Part shown: piece after piece, positions 1-9,427 of the stretch
Numbering within the stretch: the stretch's first letter is position 1
Layout of the letters: each line of letters starts with the position of its first letter
Source of the DNA: Ruminococcus sp.
GTDB taxonomy: Bacteria > Bacillota > Clostridia > Oscillospirales > Ruminococcaceae
Reading direction: 5' to 3'
Assembly (NCBI RefSeq): GCF_024692365.1
Contig: NZ_JAILMR010000124.1
Coordinates: 1 to 64,000, forward strand
Length of the DNA: 64,000 bases
The notes under the pieces: generated by a model
What the model saw: only the letters and a program-made list of their open reading frames with translations
Database searches by the model: none
Told to the model about the DNA's origin: nothing
Position numbers and translations under genes: made by a program

Positions 1-204
1 CAGCAGCGAACCGAGTGCCATGCGCAGGGGCTTTGCAGGCATACCGGTATGGCTCGGGAACAGCTTCGCATACTCTGCCTCGATCGTTTCCCACGGAATC
101 ATTGCTGCTTTCTTCACCCAGCGGTTATCCGGGTTCATTTGCAGTCCCAGCGGCTGATTGAAATCGGTAAATGAAATCTGCTTTTCTCTCTTGAACTTAT
201 ACAT
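1..204 (-). CDS. Transposase N-terminus (IS5/IS1182-like), truncated by window edge
   Basis: Manual translation of the complement: MYKFKREKQISFTDFNQPLGLQMNPDNRWVKKAAMIPWETIEAEYAKLFPSHTGMPAKPLRMALGSLL, typical of DUF772-type transposase N-termini; not in ORF track because it runs off the edge. Confidence 0.8.
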   Translation of the reverse strand, partial: MYKFKREKQISFTDFNQPLGLQMNPDNRWVKKAAMIPWETIEAEYAKLFPSHTGMPAKPLRMALGSLL

Positions 205-215
205 GGCATCCTCCA

Positions 216-259
216 AAGTGCAAGCTTTTTTCTCGTTTTCCGGCTTTTTACTTGCACTT
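216..259. repeat. Inverted repeat AAGTGCAAG...CTTGCACTT just upstream of the transposase start
   Basis: 9-bp perfect arms 216-224 / 251-259. Confidence 0.5.
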
Positions 260-538
260 CTATTATACCATGTTTTATCGCTTTTGTCGATACTATGAGG
301 GTTTTATTTGAATTGAGGAGAGACTAAGTAGGGTTGAAACTATGTTTTTCATAAGCATATATCTCCTTATAATTCTGTTACCTTTCCGCATACACGGATA
401 AGATACATCAACAGGAAAAAGCCGGAGTTTAATATTATAACACATGGAACTTTCGATTTCAAGTGGATATTTATGCCGAAAAAACATATACCATACACCT
501 GAAACCTTTAGAGCATCATTTTATTTATAAAAATTCAA

Positions 539-567
539 TTGACTTGATGCAAAAAATATGTTACTAT
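539..567 (+). promoter_or_regulatory. Sigma-A-like promoter TTGACT-N17-TACTAT
   Basis: -35/-10 hexamers with 17-nt spacing upstream of the 606 ORF. Confidence 0.5.
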
Positions 568-605
568 ATTTTGTATGTAGTATATATTTTTACGGAGTGT
601 AACTT

Positions 606-2285
606 ATGAAAAATAAATCGAAAAGCAATAATAAAAACACAGCAGGTATTCTGAAAAGCAAACTATATCTGTACCTTACAGAATTTTTTGCGGGTATGTC
701 AGTGATGGCTGTAGAACTTGGTGCAAGCAGGTTGTTAGCACCTTATTTCAGTTCATCTCAGATAGTCTGGACTATCATCATCGGTACTATTATGATAGCT
801 ATGGCGCTGGGTAACTATTTCGGCGGAGAAAGTGCTGATAAAGACCCCGATCCCGATAAGCTTTATAAACGTATACTATTTTCAGCAGTATGGATAGCGG
901 CGATACCATTCGTCGGTAAGCTAGTGATAATTGGTATCTCAGCTTTGCTGGTTGTCACGGTAAACACGAATTTCCTGATATGGGCGGCGTTTCTGGCTTG
1001 TATGGTGATATTTGTTTACCCGCTGTTTCTTTTGGGAACTGTCACTCCGTCACTGGTAAAATATACCACTGATAGTCTTGATGATAACGGCAAAACAGTC
1101 GGTACACTTGGCGCATTTAATACAGTCGGCAGTATAATCGGTACATTTGCACCGACTTTTATCACGATACCCACGGTCGGCACAGCTGTGACGTTCCTGA
1201 TTTTTTCGGGAATTCTTCTGATGCTTGGGTTAGTTTATTTCTTTTCCTGCAAGCGCGGTTATATACGCATAGCGATATGCACAGTGCTTTTCATTGTATT
1301 TTGTGTTACAGGAACTGTTCTCGGTTTTGCTTTCTGGGAGAAATCTCTGACATACGAGGGCGAATCAGTTTACAACTATCTCCAAGTAAAAGAAGATGAT
1401 AAGCAGGCGGCTTTATCGACCAACGTGCTTTTCGGTATACAGTCAATATACATGAAAGACGGCGGTCTTACTGGTCTTTACTATGATACGGCTATGGCGG
1501 CACCTCTTATGAGCGATGGTGATGATATCAGCGAAAAGAATATGCTCGTACTCGGCATGGGTACGGGCACTTATGCTAAGCAGTGCAGATCTTATTTACC
1601 CGGTATCAAAGTTGAGGGCGTTGAGATAGATGATAAGATCACCGATCTCGCTCATAAATATTTCGAGCTTGACGATGATATCAAAGTTACCACCTACGAT
1701 GGCAGAGCTTTTCTTCAGGCACTGAATTCGCAGAGAGACAGGCGAAACAGCGCAGTCGGCTCACACGACAACGGCATAAATGATCTTCAGTATGACGTTA
1801 TAATGGTTGACGCTTATCAGGATATCACTATCCCCTTTCAGATGTCAACCGTAGAATTTTTCACGCTGGTAAAGAAAAGTCTGAAACCGGGCGGCGTTAT
1901 TGTGGTAAACATGAATATGCATTCGGACAAAAAAGGCAGTATAAATGAGTACCTTTGCGATACCATATCTTCCGTTTTCGGGAATGTTTACACTGTAAAA
2001 GTCGATGGTACTACAAACCGCGAGCTTTTCGCATCAGATCTGACAGGTATGCCTGACAGACTTTTTTCTGCGGCACAGCAGCTTGAAGATAAAGATCTGA
2101 AAAAACTGATGGAAGATATTTATTATAATATGGAAAGATATGAGGGCGGTGAACTTATCCTGACAGATGACAAAGCGCCTGTTGAACTGCTGGGTATGCA
2201 GGTGATAGACGATCTCATTTCGGAAGAACTGACTTACTATAAAAAGCAGTTCAAGGAAAAGGGCATCGAGGGTCTGATCGAATAA
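606..2285 (+). CDS. Membrane-anchored spermidine synthase-like (fused MFS/spermidine synthase) protein
   Basis: N-terminal multi-TM segment; C-terminal methyltransferase-like fold with MLVLGMGTGTYAKQ...VEGVEIDDKITDLA and DVIMVDAYQ. Confidence 0.8.
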   Translation: MKNKSKSNNKNTAGILKSKLYLYLTEFFAGMSVMAVELGASRLLAPYFSSSQIVWTIIIGTIMIAMALGNYFGGESADKDPDPDKLYKRILFSAVWIAAIPFVGKLVIIGISALLVVTVNTNFLIWAAFLACMVIFVYPLFLLGTVTPSLVKYTTDSLDDNGKTVGTLGAFNTVGSIIGTFAPTFITIPTVGTAVTFLIFSGILLMLGLVYFFSCKRGYIRIAICTVLFIVFCVTGTVLGFAFWEKSLTYEGESVYNYLQVKEDDKQAALSTNVLFGIQSIYMKDGGLTGLYYDTAMAAPLMSDGDDISEKNMLVLGMGTGTYAKQCRSYLPGIKVEGVEIDDKITDLAHKYFELDDDIKVTTYDGRAFLQALNSQRDRRNSAVGSHDNGINDLQYDVIMVDAYQDITIPFQMSTVEFFTLVKKSLKPGGVIVVNMNMHSDKKGSINEYLCDTISSVFGNVYTVKVDGTTNRELFASDLTGMPDRLFSAAQQLEDKDLKKLMEDIYYNMERYEGGELILTDDKAPVELLGMQVIDDLISEELTYYKKQFKEKGIEGLIE

Positions 2286-2355
2286 AACAGATATTTAGGT
2301 AAATTTTAGTTTTGCACTTTATAATTATCATCAGGTGATAAAAAGGATGATAAGA

Positions 2356-3408
2356 ATGGATATTAACAACATTTACATAGTGATACCCGCCTACGAACCC
2401 GATGAAAAGCTGACAGGGCTTATCGATGAACTATCAGAGAAAAATATCTTTAAGCTGATAGTAGTTGACGACGGCAGCAGTTCCGATAAGAAAGAGATTT
2501 TCGAGAGTGTAAAGAATAAAGCTCACCTGCTTATACACGAAGTCAACCGCGGAAAAGGTGCGGCAATGAGAACGGCTTTCACGTATATAAAAGAGAACTG
2601 CAAAGATAATTACTATGTTATAACAGCAGATGCTGACGGTCAACATAAGCCTGAGGATATCATTAGGGTCGCTGAGGCGCTCAATGAACATCCCGATAAG
2701 CTGGTTATGGGCTGCAGGCGTTTCAAGGGTGATATACCTCTGCGCAGCCGTATCGGTAATAATATGACTAAAGCTGTGTTCAAATTTGCGGCTGGTGTGG
2801 GTGTCAGCGATACTCAGACAGGTCTGCGTGGTTTTTCAAACAGGCTGACTGAATTTATGCTGGGACTTTCGGGCGACAGATACGAATTCGAGATGAATAT
2901 GCTGCTGGAAGCAGCAAGGGACGGCATAAGCTTTTTTGAGGTGCCCATAGAGACTGTTTATCTTAATGAAAACAAGAGCTCGCATTTTGATCCCATCAAG
3001 GATTCATTCAGGATATATAAGGATATTCTCAAGTTCTCATGCTCTTCCCTGTTGAGTTTCTGTGTGGATTATATTTTGTACTCCGTGATATTCACATTCA
3101 ACGGAAGCATAAAACTTTCAAATATAATCGCAAGGATGTTCAGTTCGATATTCAATTTTATGCTGAACAAAAAAGTCGTTTTCAAAAACAAAGAAAATCT
3201 CTATAAAACAGCGCTGAAATATTTCCTGCTTGCGGCTGTGATACTTGCCGTTAACACTTTCCTGCTGGGAATTATCGTAAAGTACGTTATCAAAAACGAA
3301 TACATCGCAAAGATGATCGTTGAAGTCCTGCTGTTTCTTTTCAGCTGGACAGCACAGCGCAGTTTTGTTTTTAAAAAGAAAGGTCTGACTACTGATGAGA
3401 AAAAATAA
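2356..3408 (+). CDS. Family 2 glycosyltransferase with C-terminal GtrA-like membrane domain
   Basis: IVIPAYEPDEKL, VVDDGSSD, ADADGQHKPED, then 4-TM GtrA-like tail; SD AAGGA favours the ATG at 2356. Confidence 0.85.
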   Translation: MDINNIYIVIPAYEPDEKLTGLIDELSEKNIFKLIVVDDGSSSDKKEIFESVKNKAHLLIHEVNRGKGAAMRTAFTYIKENCKDNYYVITADADGQHKPEDIIRVAEALNEHPDKLVMGCRRFKGDIPLRSRIGNNMTKAVFKFAAGVGVSDTQTGLRGFSNRLTEFMLGLSGDRYEFEMNMLLEAARDGISFFEVPIETVYLNENKSSHFDPIKDSFRIYKDILKFSCSSLLSFCVDYILYSVIFTFNGSIKLSNIIARMFSSIFNFMLNKKVVFKNKENLYKTALKYFLLAAVILAVNTFLLGIIVKYVIKNEYIAKMIVEVLLFLFSWTAQRSFVFKKKGLTTDEKK

Positions 3409-4531
3409 AAGGATGCCTGTCTGGGCGATGATCGTTACGGATACGCTGCTTGTTTGTGCTGCAGCGGGAACGTTCATGCTTTTTGACTACGTTATGCCAC
3501 AAAGCGGCAACACAAAAGGTACAGTAGTTGCAGAAGTTGACAGTACCACCAAAACGAGCTTTCAACTGCCGAAATCCGGTAATAAAGGCAGCGAAGATGA
3601 AGTATCTTCAGTTGCCGATGACAATGGCGATGATAACAGTGACTCCCCTGCCGAAAGCACTACGGATGACAGCAGCAAATCAAAGCCCAAAAAGAAAAAG
3701 GAACATCACGAACATTCCAAAGATAAATGGTACGATAACACCGATACCGATGAATATTCCGTGGACAACACTCTGGTTGAATCGGTGCTGAATGCGGATG
3801 TTCAGGCAGAAAGAGTTGTTACCTATGAGGGTGACGATGCTGTTATTTACATCGACAAAAAATGGTTCGGCGAGGGCGATGATAAGATAACCTACTATTC
3901 GGCTGATATCTACGTTTCAAGTGTGGATGTGCTGAAAACAGGTCTTGCAAAGGATACCTACGGCAAGAATATCAAAGATTCGATATTCAATATGGCATCG
4001 GAAAACAATGCTGTGTTCGCAGTTAACGGCGATTTCTACGGAAATTCCGAGGAAGGAATAGTTGTCCGTAACGGCATAAAATACCGCGATAATCTCAATG
4101 ATGTTGACATCTGCGTGCTGTTCACAAACGGCGAGATGAAGACCTATACCTATGAAGAGTTTGATACTGACGAAGTTCTTGCGCAGGGCGTATGGCAGGC
4201 GTGGTGCTTCGGACCAATGCTTCTCGATGGCAAAGGCGGAGTGCTTGAAAGCTTCAATACCACCACATATCTGAACAGTGCAAACCCACGTACCGCTATC
4301 GGGTACATTGAGCCGGGACACTATAAGATAGTCACAGTTGACGGCAGAGACCCCGGATATTCCAAGGGCGTTACTCTCAGTGAACTTGCAGCTATAATGG
4401 CTGACGAAGGCTGTACAACAGCGTATAATCTTGACGGCGGCTGTTCGGCGATGATGGTGTATGAGTGTGAACTTGTGAATGTTCCCGACAGGGGCAGAGA
4501 GATAAGCGATATAATTTACATCGGAGGTTAA
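3395..4531 (+). CDS. Phosphodiester glycosidase (NAGPA-like) domain exoprotein
   Basis: N-terminal TM, low-complexity linker, then AVNGDFYG, NPRTAIGY, YNLDGGCSAMM motifs. Confidence 0.8.
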   Translation: MRKNKRMPVWAMIVTDTLLVCAAAGTFMLFDYVMPQSGNTKGTVVAEVDSTTKTSFQLPKSGNKGSEDEVSSVADDNGDDNSDSPAESTTDDSSKSKPKKKKEHHEHSKDKWYDNTDTDEYSVDNTLVESVLNADVQAERVVTYEGDDAVIYIDKKWFGEGDDKITYYSADIYVSSVDVLKTGLAKDTYGKNIKDSIFNMASENNAVFAVNGDFYGNSEEGIVVRNGIKYRDNLNDVDICVLFTNGEMKTYTYEEFDTDEVLAQGVWQAWCFGPMLLDGKGGVLESFNTTTYLNSANPRTAIGYIEPGHYKIVTVDGRDPGYSKGVTLSELAAIMADEGCTTAYNLDGGCSAMMVYECELVNVPDRGREISDIIYIGG

Positions 4532-4534
4532 GCA

Positions 4535-4759
4535 ATGAAAAGAATTGTCAGGATACTCCCCCACGCAACGATCGTCATGGTGGGAATGTTCATGTTTTTC
4601 TGGGTGCTGGATATCCTCAACCCGACGATGAACCTCATCAATCGCAAGGCTTCAAACAAGCTTATGATAATAATGCTTGTGCTGTCGCTTATCACGGCGA
4701 TAATGAATATCTACTTTGAGCGGAAATACGATGCCCTTAAAAACAAGGATGATAAATGA
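4535..4759 (+). CDS. Small membrane protein
   Basis: Two hydrophobic segments, follows previous CDS closely. Confidence 0.6.
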   Translation: MKRIVRILPHATIVMVGMFMFFWVLDILNPTMNLINRKASNKLMIIMLVLSLITAIMNIYFERKYDALKNKDDK

Positions 4760-4762
4760 TTA

Positions 4763-4797
4763 AAACTCGGTACAGCCCCTTTGTACCGAGTTTTTTG
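4763..4797. terminator. Intrinsic terminator
   Basis: AAAACTCGGTAC...GTACCGAGTTTTTT. Confidence 0.85.
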
Positions 4798-4798
4798 G

Positions 4799-6574
4799 TT
4801 ACTTTTGTTTAATTATAGCACAGCTGAGTGGTGCCAGACGAAGATTCAGCAAATAGTTACTGGCTCTCATATCGCCGTTCAAGCAGTTTGAGCCGGCGTA
4901 GATATCCTTGTCAGAATTCAGAATCTCGGAATAGTCACCGTTCTGTTCGACTCTCAGCATGTAGTTCTGCATAAGTCCCGAGAAGTTAAAAACGAAGTAT
5001 ATTCCCTTTCCGCAGTTGTCCCGCCTGATAAATGCGTATATCGACTGATTATTGTTATTGGCATCACACCAGCGGAAATGACCTGAATTATAGTCATTCT
5101 CAAAAAGTGCAGGCTCGTTCAGATAAATGTGATGAAGTTCCTTTACATAATGATGTACGGAATCGTGGGTGGGATAAGTCAGCAGATTCCAGCCGAGTTC
5201 CTTGCCTGGGCGCCATTCCATATACTCAGCAATTTCGTTGCCCATGAAATTGAGCTTCTTGCCCGGGTGACCGAACTGGAAAGTATACAGACACTTTATC
5301 GTCGCTATCTTTTCCTCGTGAGTGCCGAAGCATTTATCGAGCATGGTTTGCTTACCGTGAACGACCTCATCGTGAGAATAAGGCAGAATAAACAGGTCGT
5401 TATAGAAATAACTCATAGAGAATGTCATCTTCGTATGGTGAGCGCGGCGCTCATAGGGCGGAGTTTTGATATAATTGATCGTATCATGCATGAATCCGAG
5501 ATCCCACTTGTAGTCAAAACCCAGCCCGCCGAATTCGACCGGGGCGGTAACTTTAGTGTAATCGGTGGAATCCTCAGCGAAAAGCATAACATCAGGATGA
5601 CGTTTCTGAATAGCGTAATTTGTGTTTTTAAGGAACCATATGCCTGTATCGTTGAGAGGTTCATCACGCCTGCCGTGCTTAAAGATAAGATTTGCAACAG
5701 CATCATAGCGAAGACCGTCAACATGGTATTTTTCTATCCAGAAATTTATGGACGACTTGACAAAGCTTAGGACATGGGGCTTGCTGTAATCAAAAAGTGC
5801 TGTTCCCCATTCGGAGAATCTCTCCTCTTCCCTATCGGATTCAAAAAGAAATCCGCCGTCGTAGATATGCAGTGCAAAGAAATCTGTAACGAAATGTACA
5901 GGAACAAAGTCAAGGATAACACCGATATCCGCCTGATGGCAGGCATCAATAAAGCGCATGAGCCCAGCAGGATCGCCGTAGCGCGAAGTTGCAGAATAAT
6001 ATCCCGTTACCTGATAACCCCACGAACCATCATAGGGGTGCTCCGTCAGGGGCATTATCTCGATGTGTGTATAGCCCATATCCTTTACATAGGGTATGAG
6101 AAGTTCAGCCATTTCATCGTAGGTGTAAAAGCGGTCGTCATTCTCGCTGTCGAATTTCGTCCGCCAAGAACCGAAATGCATCTCGTAGATATTCATGGGC
6201 TTGTCATAGCATTTATCGCGTTTCGACATCCACTCGCTATCATGCCAATCATGACAGTCCAGATCATAAATTATTGATGCGTTCTTTGGTCTTACTTCGC
6301 TGTAAAATGCAAATGGGTCGGAACGGTAGTGCTTCTGGAGCGCCTGTGTGGTTATGATGAACTGGTAGATATCTCCTTTATTTGCAGGACGAACAGTCTC
6401 CCAAACGCCGCATTCAAGGCGTGTCATCTCATATTCACCGCCGTTGAGCATAAGGGTGACATTCCTCGCATTGGGAGCATAAGTTGCAAAACGCACTCCT
6501 CCATCGACAAAATGCGCACCAAAATATTCATAAGCTGTAAGGCTATGACCTTCAAAAAAATCATTTATTATCAT
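4799..6574 (-). CDS. glgB: 1,4-alpha-glucan branching enzyme
   Basis: CBM48 plus GH13: MPLTEHPYDGSWGYQVTGYYSATSRYG, DGLRYDAVANL, LPYSHDEVVHGK. Confidence 0.93.
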   Translation of the reverse strand: MIINDFFEGHSLTAYEYFGAHFVDGGVRFATYAPNARNVTLMLNGGEYEMTRLECGVWETVRPANKGDIYQFIITTQALQKHYRSDPFAFYSEVRPKNASIIYDLDCHDWHDSEWMSKRDKCYDKPMNIYEMHFGSWRTKFDSENDDRFYTYDEMAELLIPYVKDMGYTHIEIMPLTEHPYDGSWGYQVTGYYSATSRYGDPAGLMRFIDACHQADIGVILDFVPVHFVTDFFALHIYDGGFLFESDREEERFSEWGTALFDYSKPHVLSFVKSSINFWIEKYHVDGLRYDAVANLIFKHGRRDEPLNDTGIWFLKNTNYAIQKRHPDVMLFAEDSTDYTKVTAPVEFGGLGFDYKWDLGFMHDTINYIKTPPYERRAHHTKMTFSMSYFYNDLFILPYSHDEVVHGKQTMLDKCFGTHEEKIATIKCLYTFQFGHPGKKLNFMGNEIAEYMEWRPGKELGWNLLTYPTHDSVHHYVKELHHIYLNEPALFENDYNSGHFRWCDANNNNQSIYAFIRRDNCGKGIYFVFNFSGLMQNYMLRVEQNGDYSEILNSDKDIYAGSNCLNGDMRASNYLLNLRLAPLSCAIIKQK

Positions 6575-6686
6575 TAATAATGCACGACCTTAAAAATAAT
6601 TTACTAAAATTACTTGAATTTTTTTGGATTTGTGATATAATTATATTGTTGAATTATAGTAAACGACCTAAAATTTTTACTCATAT

Positions 6687-6720
6687 CGACCGAGATAACA
6701 AGATAAACGATCTTCGGTCG
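6687..6720. promoter_or_regulatory. Palindrome CGACCGA...TCGGTCG in the glgB/TetR divergent intergenic region
   Basis: 7-bp perfect arms plus an additional GAT/ATC pairing. Confidence 0.45.
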
Positions 6721-6773
6721 GGATAAATGTGGATATTTATGTTGTTTATATATGCCACGAAAGGATACAGCAG

Positions 6774-7334
6774 ATGTCAACATCAAATATAACCAAATCA
6801 GCGCTGTGCAAAGCCCTTAAAGAGCTTTGCACGCAAAAGGATTACGAAAAGATCTCCATATCGGAGATAACAGGTTTTTGCGGAATGAACAGACAGTCCT
6901 TCTATTATCATTTTCAGGATAAGGAAGAGCTTTTGTCATTTATTTACTACAATGAGCTTTTCAAGAACATCACCAGAGGAGTAAACTACGATAACTGGTA
7001 TGAACGTCTGGAGGGATTTCTTGAAAATATGCAGAAGGATAAGAAATTCTACTCAAACACACTGCGCAGCAATGAAAAGACATTTGAAAAATATCTTTAT
7101 CAGAGTATGCACCGCCTGTTCCTGAGATTCTTCTATCACGCAGTAGCGAACACCCGCAAGAGAAGCGACAAGGCTAAGTTCTTTGCGGATTTCTACTCCC
7201 ACGGATTCTGCGGAATGATAATCGACTGGGCGGCTCAGGGAATGAAGATTTCCCCCCACACAGTCATGCTACAGATGAAAGAACTGGCATTCGAGAACGT
7301 CAGCATCGGTAAGGGCTTTATCGAAAATCTTTGA
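6774..7334 (+). CDS. TetR/AcrR family regulator (DhaS-like)
   Basis: SALCKALKELCTQKDYEKISISEITGFCGMNRQSFYYHFQDKEELL HTH; ATG at 6774 gives the canonical N-terminus. Confidence 0.85.
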   Translation: MSTSNITKSALCKALKELCTQKDYEKISISEITGFCGMNRQSFYYHFQDKEELLSFIYYNELFKNITRGVNYDNWYERLEGFLENMQKDKKFYSNTLRSNEKTFEKYLYQSMHRLFLRFFYHAVANTRKRSDKAKFFADFYSHGFCGMIIDWAAQGMKISPHTVMLQMKELAFENVSIGKGFIENL

Positions 7335-7344
7335 TATCATTATT

Positions 7345-7378
7345 GCACGGCAGAAATATCCTGCCGTGCTTTTTGTTT
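7345..7378. terminator. Intrinsic terminator between convergent genes
   Basis: GCACGGCAG...CTGCCGTGC + T-rich. Confidence 0.8.
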
Positions 7379-8875
7379 TTATCTTTCGTTGACGTATGCC
7401 ACGAACCTGTCAAACGCCGCAGCACCTTTCTCATCACGCTTATAGACTCCTGCCTGTTCAAGAACTTTAGCAAAGACCTTGCCTATCTCGTCTTTGAGTA
7501 TACTATCTACATTTTGTATACTAAAAGTGTACTTTTTGCACAATTCATCAGCCCAATCGGCGTGTTTGGCAAGAATTTCATCGTCACGGATATCAGCACC
7601 ATTTACCAGTGCTTCCGAAAGCTTCTCCATTTCACCTTTTAGACGTGATGGCAGTACAGCAAGACCCATAACTTCGATAAGACCTATGTTTTCTTTCTTG
7701 ATATGGTGAAGCTCAGCATGAGGGTGATAAACTCCAAGCGGGTGTTCCTCGGTTGTTATATTGTTCCTAAGAACTAAGTCCATCTCATATCTGCCATCAC
7801 GCATACGCGCGATAGGTGTGATGGTGTTGTGAGGTTCACCCTTTGTTTCAGCGTAGATGAAAGCTTCTTCATCAGTGTAGCCGCGCCAGAGGGTGAGTAT
7901 ATTGTCAGCCAGTTCAACAAGGGCTTCCCTATCGGTGCTGTTAAGTCTTATAACTGACATCGCCCACTTTACTATGCCTGCATCAACGTTCTCGAAGCCT
8001 TTGAATTCAAGTTTGCGTTCGATCTCCGCTCTTGCCATGGGGAACTCGTAATGTCCGCCCTGAAAATGCTCATGTGAAAGTATAGAACCGCCCACTATGG
8101 GAAGATCGGCATTTGAACCGACAAAATAGTGCGGATACTGCTCAACAAAGTCAAGCAGCTTATTAAAAGCCGACTTGTTTATCACCATGGGAGTGTGGGT
8201 CTTGTTGAACAGGATACAATGCTCGTTGTAATAAACATAAGGCGAATACTGCAATCCCCAGTCAGCACCGTCAATGGTCACGCCGATTATACGATGGTTC
8301 TGCCTTGCGGGCGAATTAAGCCTACCCGCATAGCCAACATTCTCATAGCAAAGCAGACACTTAGGATAGCCCGACTGCTTCGCCAGCTTTGCCGCCGCGA
8401 TAGCTTTTGGATCCTTTTCGGGCTTGGAAAGATTGATAGTGATGTCCAGCTCACCGTATTCAGTCAGGGTCTTCCATTTAACGTCCCTGTTTATGCGGTA
8501 TCTTCTGATATAATCGGTATCCTGCGAGAATTTATAAAACCAGTCGGTAGCTGTCTCGGGGGATATTGCTTTCTTCTCGGCAAAAATCCTCTCGACCTCA
8601 GATGGACTGGGTGTGATAAGACCCATAAGCTTGGTATCAAAAAGGTCACGGTGAACGACAGTATCTTCACACAGACCATTTTCACAGGCATAATCAAGCA
8701 GTTCAGCCAAAGTGCTTTCAAGGTCGATGTCCTTAAAATCCTCTTGTGGTTCATCATATTCTTCAAGGGATAAAGCTTCAAGCAGGCGATTAGTCGCCCA
8801 GACCTTGTCAGCAGGCTCGATAAGCCCCTTTTCAAGACCGTAAGTTACCAGTTTTTTAATGCTTTCATTTATCAT
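7379..8875 (-). CDS. galT: UDP-glucose--hexose-1-phosphate uridylyltransferase, class II
   Basis: GGSILSHEHFQGGHYEFPM, LVLRNNITTEEHPLGVYHPHAELHHIKKENIGLIEVMG. Confidence 0.93.
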   Translation of the reverse strand: MINESIKKLVTYGLEKGLIEPADKVWATNRLLEALSLEEYDEPQEDFKDIDLESTLAELLDYACENGLCEDTVVHRDLFDTKLMGLITPSPSEVERIFAEKKAISPETATDWFYKFSQDTDYIRRYRINRDVKWKTLTEYGELDITINLSKPEKDPKAIAAAKLAKQSGYPKCLLCYENVGYAGRLNSPARQNHRIIGVTIDGADWGLQYSPYVYYNEHCILFNKTHTPMVINKSAFNKLLDFVEQYPHYFVGSNADLPIVGGSILSHEHFQGGHYEFPMARAEIERKLEFKGFENVDAGIVKWAMSVIRLNSTDREALVELADNILTLWRGYTDEEAFIYAETKGEPHNTITPIARMRDGRYEMDLVLRNNITTEEHPLGVYHPHAELHHIKKENIGLIEVMGLAVLPSRLKGEMEKLSEALVNGADIRDDEILAKHADWADELCKKYTFSIQNVDSILKDEIGKVFAKVLEQAGVYKRDEKGAAAFDRFVAYVNER

Positions 8876-9087
8876 AATATCACTCCTGTCCTGTATCCTT
8901 CTGAGTTTGCCCTTATACTACTTACATTCATTAAAATTATTATATTATAAAACTTGCCTAAAGTCAATAAAAAAATGTAAAATTACAAAAATTAAGCTAA
9001 GTTCTTGGTCAGATATTAAAAAAGTGTTAAATGAGTCCGTTAAGCCTTGACAACGCTGAATAAATATTATATAATTATTTCAAGATA

Positions 9088-9350
9088 TGAAGAATGGCGT
9101 TGAGAGGAAAAAAGACGCTTTGCGGAACTTTCAGAGAGCTGCCGTTTGGTGAAAGGCAGCAGTTCGATAGCGCGATAACTCGTCCTTGAGCCGGTATGGT
9201 GAACATTCAGTAGCTGTGCCCGGGATTCTCCCGTTACAGAGAGGCGCATTTGTTGATGCGGCAGAGGTGTACAGTGTGAGTTGTGCATGAATCGGAGTGG
9301 TAACACGGGTAATTATGCTCGTCTCTTGTTTTTACAGAGACGGGCTTATT
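9088..9350 (+). ncRNA. T-box leader, candidate Leu specifier CUC (9179-9181), with terminator
   Basis: Stem I-like AGAGAGCUGCCGUUUGGUGAAAGGCAGC; specifier loop AACUCG closed by GAGGA/UCCUU; T-box GGAGTGGTAACACGGG at ~9293-9309; terminator CGTCTCT...AGAGACG; directly upstream of leuA. Confidence 0.88.
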
Positions 9351-9427
9351 TTATTTTGTAGTAAATCAGATTTCCCGTTAGCCTCAAACTTAGATACTTT
9401 CAATATTATTATATAGGAGGAATTTTG

